The notes under the pieces were generated by a model. That model made no database searches. It saw only the letters and a program-made list of their open reading frames with translations, and was not told the origin of the DNA. Below are positions 23,520-33,349 of a DNA stretch of 64,000 nt, in pieces. Every line of letters starts with the position of its first letter. Within the stretch, counting starts at the first letter, position 1. The DNA lies in the NCBI RefSeq assembly GCF_011075055.1, contig NC_058138.1, forward strand, positions 5,538,001-5,602,000. Direction: 5' to 3'. The translations under genes were made by a program, and so were the position numbers. The DNA is from Mangifera indica. Taxonomy: Eukaryota > Streptophyta > Magnoliopsida > Sapindales > Anacardiaceae.

Positions 23520-24863
23520 TGATAAGGCCATTAATTGTTACTATTTTGATTTATAATTCCCTTGTGTTGTGTGGAAATTTGATTCAATCTAATGGATTTA
23601 CTTATCTTTTTGCTTTTAGGAAGCTTTGAGCAATTTTGGAATAAGTTGGGCCAAAAAGAGGAAAAACTGGAGCAGATATATTAAACTGGAAATTTCATAA
23701 TGCAGACTAGGCGTGGGCACGTGAAAGATGAAAGCAAAATCTGGAAAGCAGATCTGAACGTCCAGATCTGTTGCAAGAGTCCATAAAATATTAAGATTTG
23801 CTTCCAAGGAAAGGGATAATCACCAGCTGGAAAAGAGGATTAATTGAGCTAAATAAGGAATGATATTTTTGGAAGAAGGATTTATATTAAAAATACATAT
23901 CTTTTCCTTTCTTTTTGGGAAGATATGTATCACTTTGCTTGATTGGATTAGGAGATTAGGATTGATTTCAATTTCCAGATTTTTAGTAGGAAGATAATAT
24001 ATATATACTCTTACTTTTATTTGAGATTATCAACCATTGTAAGGAGAGAATTAAAGAGCAAAATATGTTCTACAGTGGCTGAGTAATTTATCTTGGTTGA
24101 AGGGATCTGAAACCATGGAACTACAATGATTGTGAGATTTATTTTTGTTCTTTAATGCATCTTTTAATTATTTGAGTATTGGTTATCTTTCTGAATTATA
24201 TTTCATGATTGTGTTGGTTGATTTCTAAGATGCGCAATTAGTTTATCAATTAATATAATCTATTGCTAGTTTAGGTGCTGAATCCGTAATTGTTCAACCC
24301 ACCTAATCGAAGTGGCAACTAGGTTTATCGTTTGCTGCGTCAGAAACTTTAAATCCTAGGAAAATAATCAACTGGATTAAATGCAACGTCGTACGTTTGT
24401 GTTATCTTGCTTCGTTGGTCTTTCTAATTCGTAATGCTATTGTTTAATTAAATTCGAGATCGTATCCGAATTATTAATCAATAAGGGTTAATTGGAATAC
24501 ATGTTTTTGGTTAACTAATCGTAAGGAATGACAGGTAAATTTAATACCACAACGAATATTCAATTAATTAATTTGATATTTATGGTTTCGATGATCAATC
24601 GTAGTTCCATTGGTGGATGTGACCGAAGACCAAGGTTTGTTAAATCAATTTATTCCTTTTAGATTACTTTTCTGAATTTTTATTTATTGTTTTCCATTAT
24701 AATTTGCATTTAGTTCAAAACCCCCCTTTTATTTCTTTGTTTCGATTATTTGTAACGACGTACTAATCAAGGCTCTTCGAGGGATCGATCCCTACTTTCC
24801 TTTACTACATTTTTGTTACAGGAATTTAGGATTTAATTTGGGTGTCAACGACAGCACGTACCA
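23520..24863 (+). repeat. 5' LTR
   Basis: It runs from TGATAAGG to ACGTACCA. An AATATATATATACTC stretch near 24,000 is a likely TATA region, so U3 would cover about the first 480 bases. The right LTR at 29,977-31,319 is nearly identical. Confidence 0.95.
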
Positions 24864-24868
24864 AATTT

Positions 24869-24886
24869 TGGCGCCGTTGCCGGGGA
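24869..24886 (+). other. Primer binding site for tRNA-Asp
   Basis: TGGCGCCGTTGCCGGGGA begins six bases after the left LTR. It is complementary to the 3' end of plant tRNA-Asp (GTC), the primer typical of Athila/Tat elements. The leader from here to the gag start at 25,035 has no other feature that I can support. Confidence 0.9.
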
Positions 24887-25034
24887 GTTTTTAATTTGTA
24901 TGTTCGTTACGCGATCTTTGAAACAAGCTAGTTTACAATTTGATCCAGAAATTGAAAAGACTGTAAAAGGGTTGAGAAAAGAAACAAAAAGGAGACTGTA
25001 AGCACACAAATCAGTTCACGAAACAGAGGAAAAC

Positions 25035-26705
25035 ATGGCTGAAAATCAGACTTTACGAGAGCTTGCTGCTCCAAATTTAAATCAACAACCACACTGCATT
25101 ACTTTTCCGAATTTAGATGTTAATGCCACCTTCGAATTAAAATTTGGACTAATTCATCTTTTACCTATTTTTCGTGGTTCCGCAGGTGAAGATCCTCATA
25201 AACATTTAAAAGAATTTCATGTGGTGTGCACCGGAATGAAACCGAATGGAGTAACCGAAGAACAAATCAAGATGAGGGCTTTTCCGTTTTCTTTGAAAGA
25301 TGATGCTCAAGATTGGTTGTATTATCTACCCGCTGGAAGTATCACTACTTGGCATGAGATGAAAAGATTATTTTTGCAGAAATTTTTTCCAGCATCAAGA
25401 GCAGCCAGCATAAGGAAAGAAATCTGTGGCATTCAGCAGCATACTGGAGAATCTTTATACGAATATTGGGAGCGCTTTAAAAAACTTTGTGCAAGCTGTC
25501 CACATCACCAAATTAGTGACCAGCTGCTTATTCAATATTTCTACGAAGGACTTCTATCAAATGAGAGAAATATGATTGATGCAGCGAGTGGTAGAGCATT
25601 GGCTGACAAAACACCTGAAGCAGCCCGAAATTTAATTACAAATATGGCGTCGAATTCACAACAATTTGGGAATAGATTAGACCATTCGTCTCGACGCGTC
25701 AATGAGGTAAATGTATCTTCTCTTGAAAGACGACTTGATGATCTAACTACTCTTGTACGTCAAATGGCTGTAGGAAAAACAGAGGCAGCGAAAGTTTGTG
25801 GAATCTGTTCGGTAGGAGGACATCCAACTGATATGTGTCCAACACTTCAGGAGGACTGCTCTGAACATGCTAATGCAGTGGGCGGATTTTTAGGACAACA
25901 GCAGCGAAATCATAATTATAATCCATATTCGAATACCTACAATTCCGGTTGGAGAGATCATCCTAATTTTCGTTATGGGAATGCAAATACGAATCAGCCT
26001 TCAAATAATTTTCAGCCGTATCAGCAGCCCTATGTTCCTAGACAACAGCAACCACCCCAAAATTCTGGTTTAGATACATCTCTTGAAGATATTGTTAAAA
26101 GTTTGGCTACTAACATTGTGAAATTTCAACAGGAAACCAGAATCAGCATTCAAAATTTGGAAAATCAAATGAGTCAGATGGCTATTGCAATCAATAGGCT
26201 GGAAGCACAAAATTCAAGCAAACTGCCGTCACAAACTGTGATAAACCCAAAGGAGAATGTTAGTGCCATAATGTTAAGGAGTGGAAAGGAGCTGGAGATG
26301 CCAATTAAAGCACAACTTGCACCAACACAGCCAGCAGAAAACAGAGAAAAATTGGCAGCAGAAAATAATTCTTCCGAAAAGGTAGCGACAGGTAAATATA
26401 TTTCTTTCAGCAAATACAAACCTGTTCCTCCTTTTCCTGAAGCTTTAAAACTGAAGTACGAACGTAATGCGGATTTATATGAAACCTTTCGAGACTGTGA
26501 AGTCAATATTCCACTGTTTGATGCAATAAAACAAGTGCCTCGCTATGCTAAATTTTTGAAAGAGCTGTGTACATTGAAAAGAAAGCAAAAACTCAAAAGG
26601 TATGAAAAAATAGAGGTAGGAGAAAATGTTTCAGCCATAATTCGCAAAAATCTTCCTGAAAAATGCAAAGATCCAGGTATGTTTTGCATCCCTTGCACAA
26701 TATGA
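25035..26705 (+). CDS. Gag polyprotein of the Athila-type element
   Basis: This is an open frame of 556 codons. Residues 40-210 hold the Gag capsid-like domain typical of plant Ty3/Gypsy elements (LLPIFRGSAGEDPHKHLKEF, AFPFSLKDDAQDWLYYLP, ITTWHEMKRLFLQKFFP, GESLYEYWERFKKLCASCPH). A CCHC zinc knuckle uses C255, C258, H263 and C268 (CGICSVGGHPTDMC). A Gln/Asn-rich linker follows, then a coiled-coil-like segment (about 350-395) and a basic stretch. Gag would package element RNA into particles. The frame ends in TGA at 26,703, exactly where Athila elements usually run on into protease; one base change from GGA explains it. The ATG at 25,035 fits the start of the conserved region. Confidence 0.93.
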   Translation: MAENQTLRELAAPNLNQQPHCITFPNLDVNATFELKFGLIHLLPIFRGSAGEDPHKHLKEFHVVCTGMKPNGVTEEQIKMRAFPFSLKDDAQDWLYYLPAGSITTWHEMKRLFLQKFFPASRAASIRKEICGIQQHTGESLYEYWERFKKLCASCPHHQISDQLLIQYFYEGLLSNERNMIDAASGRALADKTPEAARNLITNMASNSQQFGNRLDHSSRRVNEVNVSSLERRLDDLTTLVRQMAVGKTEAAKVCGICSVGGHPTDMCPTLQEDCSEHANAVGGFLGQQQRNHNYNPYSNTYNSGWRDHPNFRYGNANTNQPSNNFQPYQQPYVPRQQQPPQNSGLDTSLEDIVKSLATNIVKFQQETRISIQNLENQMSQMAIAINRLEAQNSSKLPSQTVINPKENVSAIMLRSGKELEMPIKAQLAPTQPAENREKLAAENNSSEKVATGKYISFSKYKPVPPFPEALKLKYERNADLYETFRDCEVNIPLFDAIKQVPRYAKFLKELCTLKRKQKLKRYEKIEVGENVSAIIRKNLPEKCKDPGMFCIPCTI

Positions 26706-27155
26706 GGCACAAAAATTGAAAAAGCCATGTTAGATTTAGGAGCATCTATTAATGTAATGTCATATTCCATTTATTCTGCTCTTAATCTTGGACCTTTAGA
26801 AAAAACTGACACAGTTATTCAGTTGGCTGATAAATCAAATGTATATCCCAAGGGGTTAATTGAAGATGTTCTTGTTCAAGTTAATGATAAATTAATTTTC
26901 CCAGCTGATTTTTATGTTCTTGACATGGAAAATAATGACCAATCTGCACCTATTTTGCTAAGAAGACCCTTTCTGAAAACAGCTAAAACGAAAATTGATG
27001 TTCACAAAGGCACACTGACCATGGAGTTTGATGGTGAAGCTGTCCAATTTAATATTTATGATGCTATGAAATATTCTGATGTGAATTTTCCTGTGTATTC
27101 ATTTGATTTAATTGACTCTCTAGCGCAGGATATACTTGATGTGATGATGAGTTAA
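26706..27155 (+). CDS. Aspartic protease of the Athila-type element
   Basis: It continues in the same frame as gag after one TGA codon. The first ATG is at 26,727, but the domain begins before it (GTKIEKA). The active-site motif is DLGASIN (Asp codon 26,733), with MSYSIYSALNLGPLEKTD, then FYVLDMENN and the flap-end pattern ILLRRPFLKTAKTKIDVHKG. The core is full length, about 140 residues. It would process the Gag precursor. Without readthrough or repair of the TGA it cannot be made as a Gag fusion. Its frame ends in TAA at 27,153, and the pol remnant begins in another frame. Confidence 0.85.
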   Translation, partial: GTKIEKAMLDLGASINVMSYSIYSALNLGPLEKTDTVIQLADKSNVYPKGLIEDVLVQVNDKLIFPADFYVLDMENNDQSAPILLRRPFLKTAKTKIDVHKGTLTMEFDGEAVQFNIYDAMKYSDVNFPVYSFDLIDSLAQDILDVMMS

Positions 27156-27589
27156 AGGTGGCTAACCATAAAAATATTTTGAAAGAAAGAGATGAATTTA
27201 AATTAATTTCAGATGTGCAGAATGCAGGGACAAAGATGAATGAATTCAGAGAGCTGAAAAATACAGGTAATTTATTTTATATTGAGCTGCCAGTGCCTAA
27301 TGAAAAATTGTTACCTTCTATTTTGCAGGTACCAGAGCTGGAGCTGAAATCTCTTCCAAATCACCTTAAATATGTGTACCTAGGAGATGGGAAAATCTTA
27401 CCAGTGATCATTTCCAGCAAGTTAAATGAGCAGCAAAAAGAGAAACTGGTGCAAATTCCGAAGAAGCTAGAGATTCAGAGCTTAGCGACATCAAAAGTAT
27501 TTCAAGTTAATGGCCATAGACTCAAACTGTTTTACAAAGGAGTGCCAACTGAAAACATCAGAGAAGTGGAGTTGAAAGATCCCGGATAA
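27140..27589 (+). pseudogene. Residual pol: N-terminal piece joined in frame to the integrase tail
   Basis: About 145 codons are open. The first part (PVPNEKLLPSILQVPELELK, LKYVYLGDGKILPVIISSKL) is the segment that lies just before reverse transcriptase in Athila elements. Immediately after NEQQKEKLV the sequence becomes VFQVNGHRLKLFYKG and ends VELKDPG, the extreme C-terminus of Athila pol after integrase. Reverse transcriptase, RNase H and the integrase core are missing between them, yet the frame stays open. Compared with the protease frame there is a shift near 27,145. It has no catalytic residues; any function would be structural at most. Confidence 0.82.
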
Positions 27590-27637
27590 ATAAATGAAGG
27601 CATTACGTCGAGCCGACGACTGTAAACAAAGGCGCTA

Positions 27638-27655
27638 CTTGGGAGGCAACCCAAG
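27638..27655 (+). other. Hairpin CTTGGG-AGGCAA-CCCAAG downstream of pol
   Basis: A perfect 6-base stem closes a 6-base loop. It follows the pol stop by about 50 bases within CGACGACTGTAAACAAA and similar sequence that I recognise as common to Athila/Tat elements. Its role is not known to me. Confidence 0.6.
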
Positions 27656-29960
27656 CTTTCAATCTTATTTTGATTAATGCTTAAATTTTAATTTTCTAGA
27701 CATTTGCTTTAATTTCGGTTTATGTTTTCCAATTTTAGTTTTAAATTTTAGTTTATGATTTTTAGATATTTAATTAGCAATTATTTTATGATTTTCGCTT
27801 AGGTTTATTTTAATTTATTTTCATGTTACTGTTCAATCGTCTTCTTCCTCCTGCAGGTTCCAGTGAGCTGTCTGTAAATGTTCATGAGGGAGAAATCTGC
27901 ATTTTGGTATTCTGGAACTGGGTCATGTGCTTCCGTCAAAAGTCTAGCTTCTGCTTTGCTATTTTCTTAAATTCAAGGGGGCCATATGATTTAGTGTAAT
28001 TATAAGGCTGGGTTTATATGCTTCCAGAGACCATATTTGCCAAACCTACGCCTCACAATTTCTCTCCAACTAAAATAAAAACCTAGCAGCCCCTTTCCTC
28101 ATTCTGCAACGCCATGGTCAGAACCCGTTCACAAGCATCAAAGAGCAGCAAAAACCCACCCATCGGAGGCCTCCTACACCAGAGCTGTTATCAAAATCTG
28201 AAGAATCTTCCATCAATTGCAACTCTCCAAAAATTCGAACTACTGTTCCTTTTCCCTAAATCCAGAGAAGTCTTCTTTCCCTTTTCTTTTAAATTTCAGT
28301 TCTCATTATATTCTGTTTTGTTTAAACATTGAAGACAATGTTTGGTTTAAGTGTGGGGGAGGGTTCATTTGTGTTTTATTTTTCTGCTGTTTATTTTTCT
28401 ATTGTGTACTATTATGTCCTTCAGTTTTATTTTATTTATTTATTTTTTTTTGCTCTGTTTTGTTTACTTGTTCTGTTCTTTTCTGCTCTAGTCTTCTCTG
28501 TTCTGCTTTTATTCTATTCTGTTTCTCTGTCAGTTTTTTTTTTTTTTTTTTTGTTGTTGTTCTGTCTTCCTTGTGTTAGGCGTATTCTGTTATGCCTAAA
28601 ATTTTTTCTTTGTTTTGTCTATGTTGCTGCTCCTTGTTGGATAAAGTTTGATTTTTATGGCAGCTAGTGTATCCTTCCCTGTTTTTAGTCAGCTAAACAG
28701 TCCATTAATTTCACTTTGAATGAATTAATTTGTATGCATGCTTTGGAATTTAGCCGATTCAATAGGAGAGCATTGTACACTGATTTGTTAGATTAATTAG
28801 GGGTATGCACTTAAACAAATTTTGATAATTGAGTGCTAGAGTTTGTTTGAAGTTGAGGTGAATTTATTTATCCCTTGAGTTTTGAGCCGAAAAAGATTGA
28901 AACATACATATCAATCTATATTTTCTTTGATGAGTGATATTCTCCCATGTGAATATATCTCTAGAACTTGCTTTGAACCGTTTCGAGACCACATTAAAAT
29001 ATGCATGCATGGAAATGATAAAGGCATTCTTGTTTAAAACCTTTAGCTTAAAAAGCCAACCTATTTTAATTTCCCTAGTTAACCCCTTGAGCCTTACAAA
29101 ACCCTTGATTCTTTGTGCTAAAACCATATTACAAACCCAAGCCTTCAAGTAAAAATCCTCACCCAACCATGAAAATTAGCAGGGCATTTAAACTAAAAAT
29201 TTGTTGTTGGGTGAATTTGCTATCTTGAAGAATTTTAAGTATGGGGGAAAAGGGGACTTAAATTCTCTTAGTTATTGCCTTATGTTGCTATTGTTACTGC
29301 CCTATGTTGCTAGCTTTATTGTCAATTCTCTTAGTTATTCAAGAAAAAAAAAATGCTGAAAAAGAAAACAGAAAAGAAAGGAAAAAAAAAAAAAAAAGAG
29401 AAGAAGTTGAAAAAGAGAGAAGAGAAAGGCAATGGAAAGTAGCAAAGAAATGTGGTGAATATGGTGGCTTTAGCTTTACATTTTTGTTCCCCTTAGGTGT
29501 TTAAATGTTTTGTTAATATTCATGGTTTTAACCTTTTGTATCCATTAATCCTCACCTTTACCCAAAGCCCCATTACAACCTTAAATAAAGTCCTTTTGAT
29601 TTAAGCATGTATATAATCTAAGTGGTGGAGATTTGGTGCATGAGCAAGCTTATGGTAGAATGTTTGCATTGGAAGAATTTGAGCGAAACACCGAACCATT
29701 AAACACATGAGTGATATGAGTGATAACCGTGAGGATGATTCACCAAAGCTTTATACATGCTTTAGAATGCGATTATCTTGATTTGTCTTTGTGCATACTT
29801 CCTTGTAAAGTTTGATAATGATGTGTGTTGATGCTTGAATCTTGGTTGGTTTAAATCTTAAGGTATGCACACTTTTTGGTATCGTGAGAAAAGAGATTGA
29901 TGGAACATTTTTGTGTTTGCTTTGTTTTTGTTTTTGTTTTACTCGAGGACGAGCAAAAGA

Positions 29961-29976
29961 TAAGTGTGGGGGAATT
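29961..29976 (+). other. Polypurine tract
   Basis: TAAGTGTGGGGGAATT lies directly before the right LTR. The purine run would prime plus-strand DNA synthesis. A second copy-like tract (AAGTGTGGGGGAGGG) sits at 28,349-28,363. Confidence 0.8.
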
Positions 29977-31319
29977 TGATAAGGCCATTAATTGTTACTA
30001 TTTTGATTTATAATTCCCTTGTGTTGTGTGGAAATTTGATTCAATCTAATGGATTTACTTATCTTTTTGCTTTTAGGAAGCTTTGAGCAATTTTGGAATA
30101 AGTTGGGCAAAAAGAGGAAAAACTGGAGCAGATATATTAAACTGGAAATTTCGTAATGCAGACTAGGCGTGGGCACGTGAAAGATGAAAGCAAAATTCGG
30201 AAAGCAGATCTGAACGTCCAGATCTGTTGCAAGAGTCCATAAAATATTAAGATTTGCTTCCAAGGAAAGGGATAATCACCAGCTGGAAAAGAGGATTAAT
30301 TGAGCTAAATAAGGAATGATATTTTTGGAAGAAGGATTTATATTAAAAATACATATCTTTTCCTTTCTTTTTGGGAAGATATGTATCACTTTGCTTGATT
30401 GGATTAGGAGATTAGGATTGATTTCAATTTCCAGATTTTTAGTAGGAAGATAATATATATATACTCTTACTTTTATTTGAGATTATCAACCATTGTAAGG
30501 AGAGAATTAAAGAGCAAAATATGTTCTACAGTGGCTGAGTAATTTATCTTGGTTGAAGGGATCTGAAACCATGGAACTACAATGATTGTGAGATTTATTT
30601 TTGTTCTTTAATGCATCTTTTAATTATTTGAGTATTGGTTATCTTTCTGAATTATATTTCATGATTGTGTTGGTTGATTTCTAAGATGCGCAATTAGTTT
30701 ATCAATTAATATAATCTATTGCTAGTTTAGGTGCTGAATCCGTAATTGTTCAACCCACCTAATCGAAGTGGCAACTAGGTTTATCGTTTGCTGCGTCAGA
30801 AACTTTAAATCCTAGGAAAATAATCAACTGGATTAAATGCAACGTCGTACGTTTGTGTTATCTTGCTTCGTTGGTCTTTCTAATTCGTAATGCTATTGTT
30901 TAATTAAATTCGAGATCGTATCCGAATTATTAATCAATAAGGGTTAATTGGAATACATGTTTTTGGTTAACTAATCGTAAGGAATGACAGGTAAATTTAA
31001 TACCACAACGAATATTCAATTAATTAATTTGATAATTATGGTTTCGATGATCAATCGTAGTTCCATTGGTGGATGTGACCGAAGACCAAGGTTTGTTAAA
31101 TCAATTTATTCCTTTTAGATTACTTTTCTGAATTTTTATTTATTTTTTTCTATTATAATTTGCATTCAGTTCAAAACCCCCCTTTTATTTCTTTGTTTCG
31201 ATTATTTGTAACAACGTACTAATCAAGGCTCTTCGAGGGATCGATCCCTACTTTCCTTTACTACATTTTTGTTACAGAAATTTAGGATTTAATTTGGGTG
31301 TCAACGATAGCACGTACTA
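29977..31319 (+). repeat. 3' LTR
   Basis: It runs from TGATAAGG to ACGTACTA, one base shorter than the left LTR. The terminal CA is TA here. It is followed directly by the target duplication. Confidence 0.95.
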
Positions 31320-31324
31320 GTAAT
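31320..31324. repeat. Right target site duplication GTAAT
   Basis: It matches 23,515-23,519 exactly. Removing the element and one GTAAT restores a continuous codon series of the host exon (P-I-V-G-N-P-T-Q). Confidence 0.95.
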
Positions 31325-31731
31325 CCTACACAAATCTCGGAAATGACATGGGAAAGAATTAAAAAGCTTCTGATGTCTCCTGGAGGACAATCTGCAATAA
31401 TGGCCTCTCAATGCAGGTAAATTTTTTTTTGGTTGTTTAGATTAGCCTTTCTTGGCTTCTAGGATTTATAAGTGGACTGTTTTTTTATTGTGTCTTGTGT
31501 GCTTTTGCATTTTTGTTTATAGGTATGAAGTTGGTGCTACATTGAAGAATTTGTGCTTGACAGAGTTTACATTAGGTGACATACTTCAGATCTTGAATAT
31601 GGTAATTACCATAAAGAAATGGATTATTCATAATCAAGCTGGATGGCAGCCGTTTATCATTGCTGTTGCAGAGTGCAGTCCTGAATTAGGCTCTACATCT
31701 GGTTCACAAAGTTTCAATCTTGCTATCCATG
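31325..31731 (+). pseudogene. NYN-domain protein pseudogene, 3' portion after the insertion
   Basis: The interrupted exon resumes (PTQISEMTWERIKKLLM, SPGGQSAIMASQC) and ends at a GT donor at 31,417. A 106-base intron ends TTATAG, and the next exon (31,523-31,731) encodes YEVGATLKNLCLTEFTLGD, LQILNMVITIKKWIIH and GWQPFIIAVAE before a GTAAGT donor. Splicing joins AG and G to give Arg, so both introns look functional. This is the C-terminal conserved part of the plant NYN/MARF1-like family as I remember it. It is separated from its 5' part by 7.8 kb of retrotransposon. Confidence 0.7.
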
Positions 31732-31839
31732 GTAAGTTAAAGGGGCCACTTGATAGTTTGAAAGGTATTAAGTGTATATAGATAGATGATTTGTTGCAAT
31801 AAGGTTCCTAAAACAAAAGTCTTCTTGTGCCAATACTCA

Positions 31840-32520
31840 TTATGTAGGTTTACTAATGATGAAAGTTGTTACACATGATGGCTACTGTCTAGATTTTCAA
31901 TTAGAAGTTTCAAGTGAAAATTTGCTAGATGTGTCAAAGAGTATACAATGCAAGGCTCTGAGGTACAAGAAACTGATCATCTGCTCTGCATCTTCCGGAT
32001 TCTATCAACAATTGCAAGGATGATCCTGCTGTTTCCACATTTCGATGAAACATATTTCTATAGAAAAATTTCCTGCCTCTCATATAATTCGTGGTGCCAT
32101 GAGAACTCTAAATGCAAGGCCTAATTTAAAAGTGGCATTTGAAGATGCAAGAGTTTGGTTAGTTTGCAGAGAAGCAGATGACACAATTTACAGAAATTTA
32201 TGAAAAAAACATCCAAATGTAAATTAGATAAACATAGAAAATGTTCTGGTGGAAGCTTCTCATTCTCCTATGATCACATCATACTATGACGATATCAAGA
32301 TGAGTCACGCAAAGGTTGCACAATGCTGTAAAGTTCTTATTTTTCCGTATTCTCAGAATAAATGGATTTATAAATTCATCCCTCTACAGCATCAGCACAG
32401 CAGTTGGCCACTGTATTTGTTGTACTTCTTTGAAAGCTGTATGGTTCTTAGAGCTTGTGAAACCATTATTCCCTTGGCTATAATCCTTATATTGAAGTCT
32501 CCTGTATGCAAACTTTGATA
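31840..32520 (+). pseudogene. Exon-like debris of unidentified gene(s)
   Basis: An acceptor TTATGTAG near 31,847 is followed by a frame that would continue from the previous exon for about 57 codons (LLMMKVVTHDGYCLDFQLEV, ENLLDVSKSIQCKALR). In shifted frames come HLLCIFRILSTIARMILLF, then ASHIIRGAMRTLNARPNLKV and then the segment shared with 5860-6190 (SYYDDIKMSHAKVAQCCKVL, YSQNKWIYKFIPLQH). I do not recognise the protein. Frameshifts near 31,970, 32,055 and 32,170 make it non-functional. It may be the 3' end of the nuclease gene or a different gene. Confidence 0.45.
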
Positions 32521-32869
32521 GAAAGATCAAGTGTTTCTTATTTTTGCCCCCGTTTGGATGGTGCTTCCACTTTTGCATTGAAGCTTTTCTTGCTGTTAAA
32601 TTGCCGCCAGTTTTAAGGTTTTCAAGCTTGGAAAATAGAAAGTTTCATACTGTAAATACCAATATTTTATTGTACTTATTTGAAAACATTATTGAGTTGG
32701 TTCATAAATTTAAAATCCAAATAAAATATGTTAGATTTGTGTTATATTATTAGGTTATATTTGAATCAAGTTTAAAAATAATTGGCTCAAACAAACTCTA
32801 AATAAGCTCAACTAAAACAAACTCGGGCTCTAATTCAAGAATTAAATATTTTGAGCTTAAACTTTAGAG

Positions 32870-33070
32870 GTGTTCACTTTACCAAGTTTATGAATTTGAA
32901 AATTTTTTATATGAATCAATTAAAATGATATCGTTTTGATCAATACACATCAAAATAGTGTCATTTTAGTTATTTTTTGTTTGGTTTGAACTCGAACTCA
33001 AGCCAAACTCGACTCGACCTCTCTCAAGAGCAACTTTAAAGCAAGTTTAAACTCGATTTGATTCGAAGCC
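32870..33070. repeat. Degenerate AACTCGA-rich repeat
   Basis: TTAGAGGTGTTCACTTTACC at the left and AACTCGATTTGATTCGAAGCC near the right, with GAACTCAAGCCAAACTCGAC between, mark a small non-coding repeat related to those near 9460, 44,000, 48,000 and 51,700. Confidence 0.35.
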
Positions 33071-33184
33071 AACCCTACATATTATCAACTAAGTTAAAAA
33101 TTACTTCCTAAGTTACCATTATTGATGTTACATTAATTAACATTTATAGATATTTTAGTTAATCTCACAAAAATATCACTATGC

Positions 33185-33345
33185 AAATTCTATAGGGTTA
33201 GAGATGCAGCCCAAAAAAGCCCAATGGGCATCTCCCCCTACTTCAACCCAAAACTAGTCCAAATGACAACCATAAAAACAAAAACAAAATCACGAACTCA
33301 TGGAAACGTTCTCAATTACAAACAATACCTCATATACAATGGCCA
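33185..33345. repeat. Copy of the PPR upstream segment
   Basis: It matches 19,385-19,570 and has no PPR gene behind it. Confidence 0.55.
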
Positions 33346-33349
33346 CAAT

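Larger units (their letters stand above)
27590..29976 (+). other. 3' internal non-coding region of the Athila-type element
   Basis: It starts with the conserved hairpin at 27,638-27,655. A short frame at 28,114 (MVRTRSQASKSSKNPPIGG) lies where Athila elements may carry an env-like frame, but no such protein is recognisable. After GAAGACAATG and a purine tract at 28,349-28,363 comes a strongly T/C-rich stretch (28,370-28,640) with repeated TTCTGTT words, then AT-rich sequence with an A-rich purine block at 29,340-29,440. It ends CTCGAGGACGAGCAAAAG and the purine tract. Confidence 0.7.
23520..31319 (+). mobile_element. Complete Athila-type Ty3/Gypsy retrotransposon, internally deleted, 7.8 kb
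   Basis: Two LTRs of 1,344 and 1,343 bases begin TGATAAGG; the left ends ACGTACCA and the right ACGTACTA. The flanking duplication is GTAAT. A primer site complementary to tRNA-Asp lies six bases after the left LTR, and a purine tract lies before the right LTR. Coding content is gag, protease and both ends of pol, with reverse transcriptase, RNase H and most of integrase absent. Comparing the LTRs by eye I count eleven substitutions and one single-base indel (about 0.8%), so insertion is recent. To move, it would need enzymes from a related complete element. It sits in a coding exon of the nuclease pseudogene. Confidence 0.95.

Noticed and set aside
24775..24800. tRNA-like GAGGGATCGATCCCT stretch
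   Set aside because: It is a short palindrome inside the LTR, present in both LTRs, without a tRNA fold around it.
28114..28667. Three overlapping frames in the 3' region of the Athila-type element that look like membrane proteins
   Set aside because: They come from a T/C-rich tract translated as Phe/Leu/Ser, so the apparent membrane segments are a composition effect.
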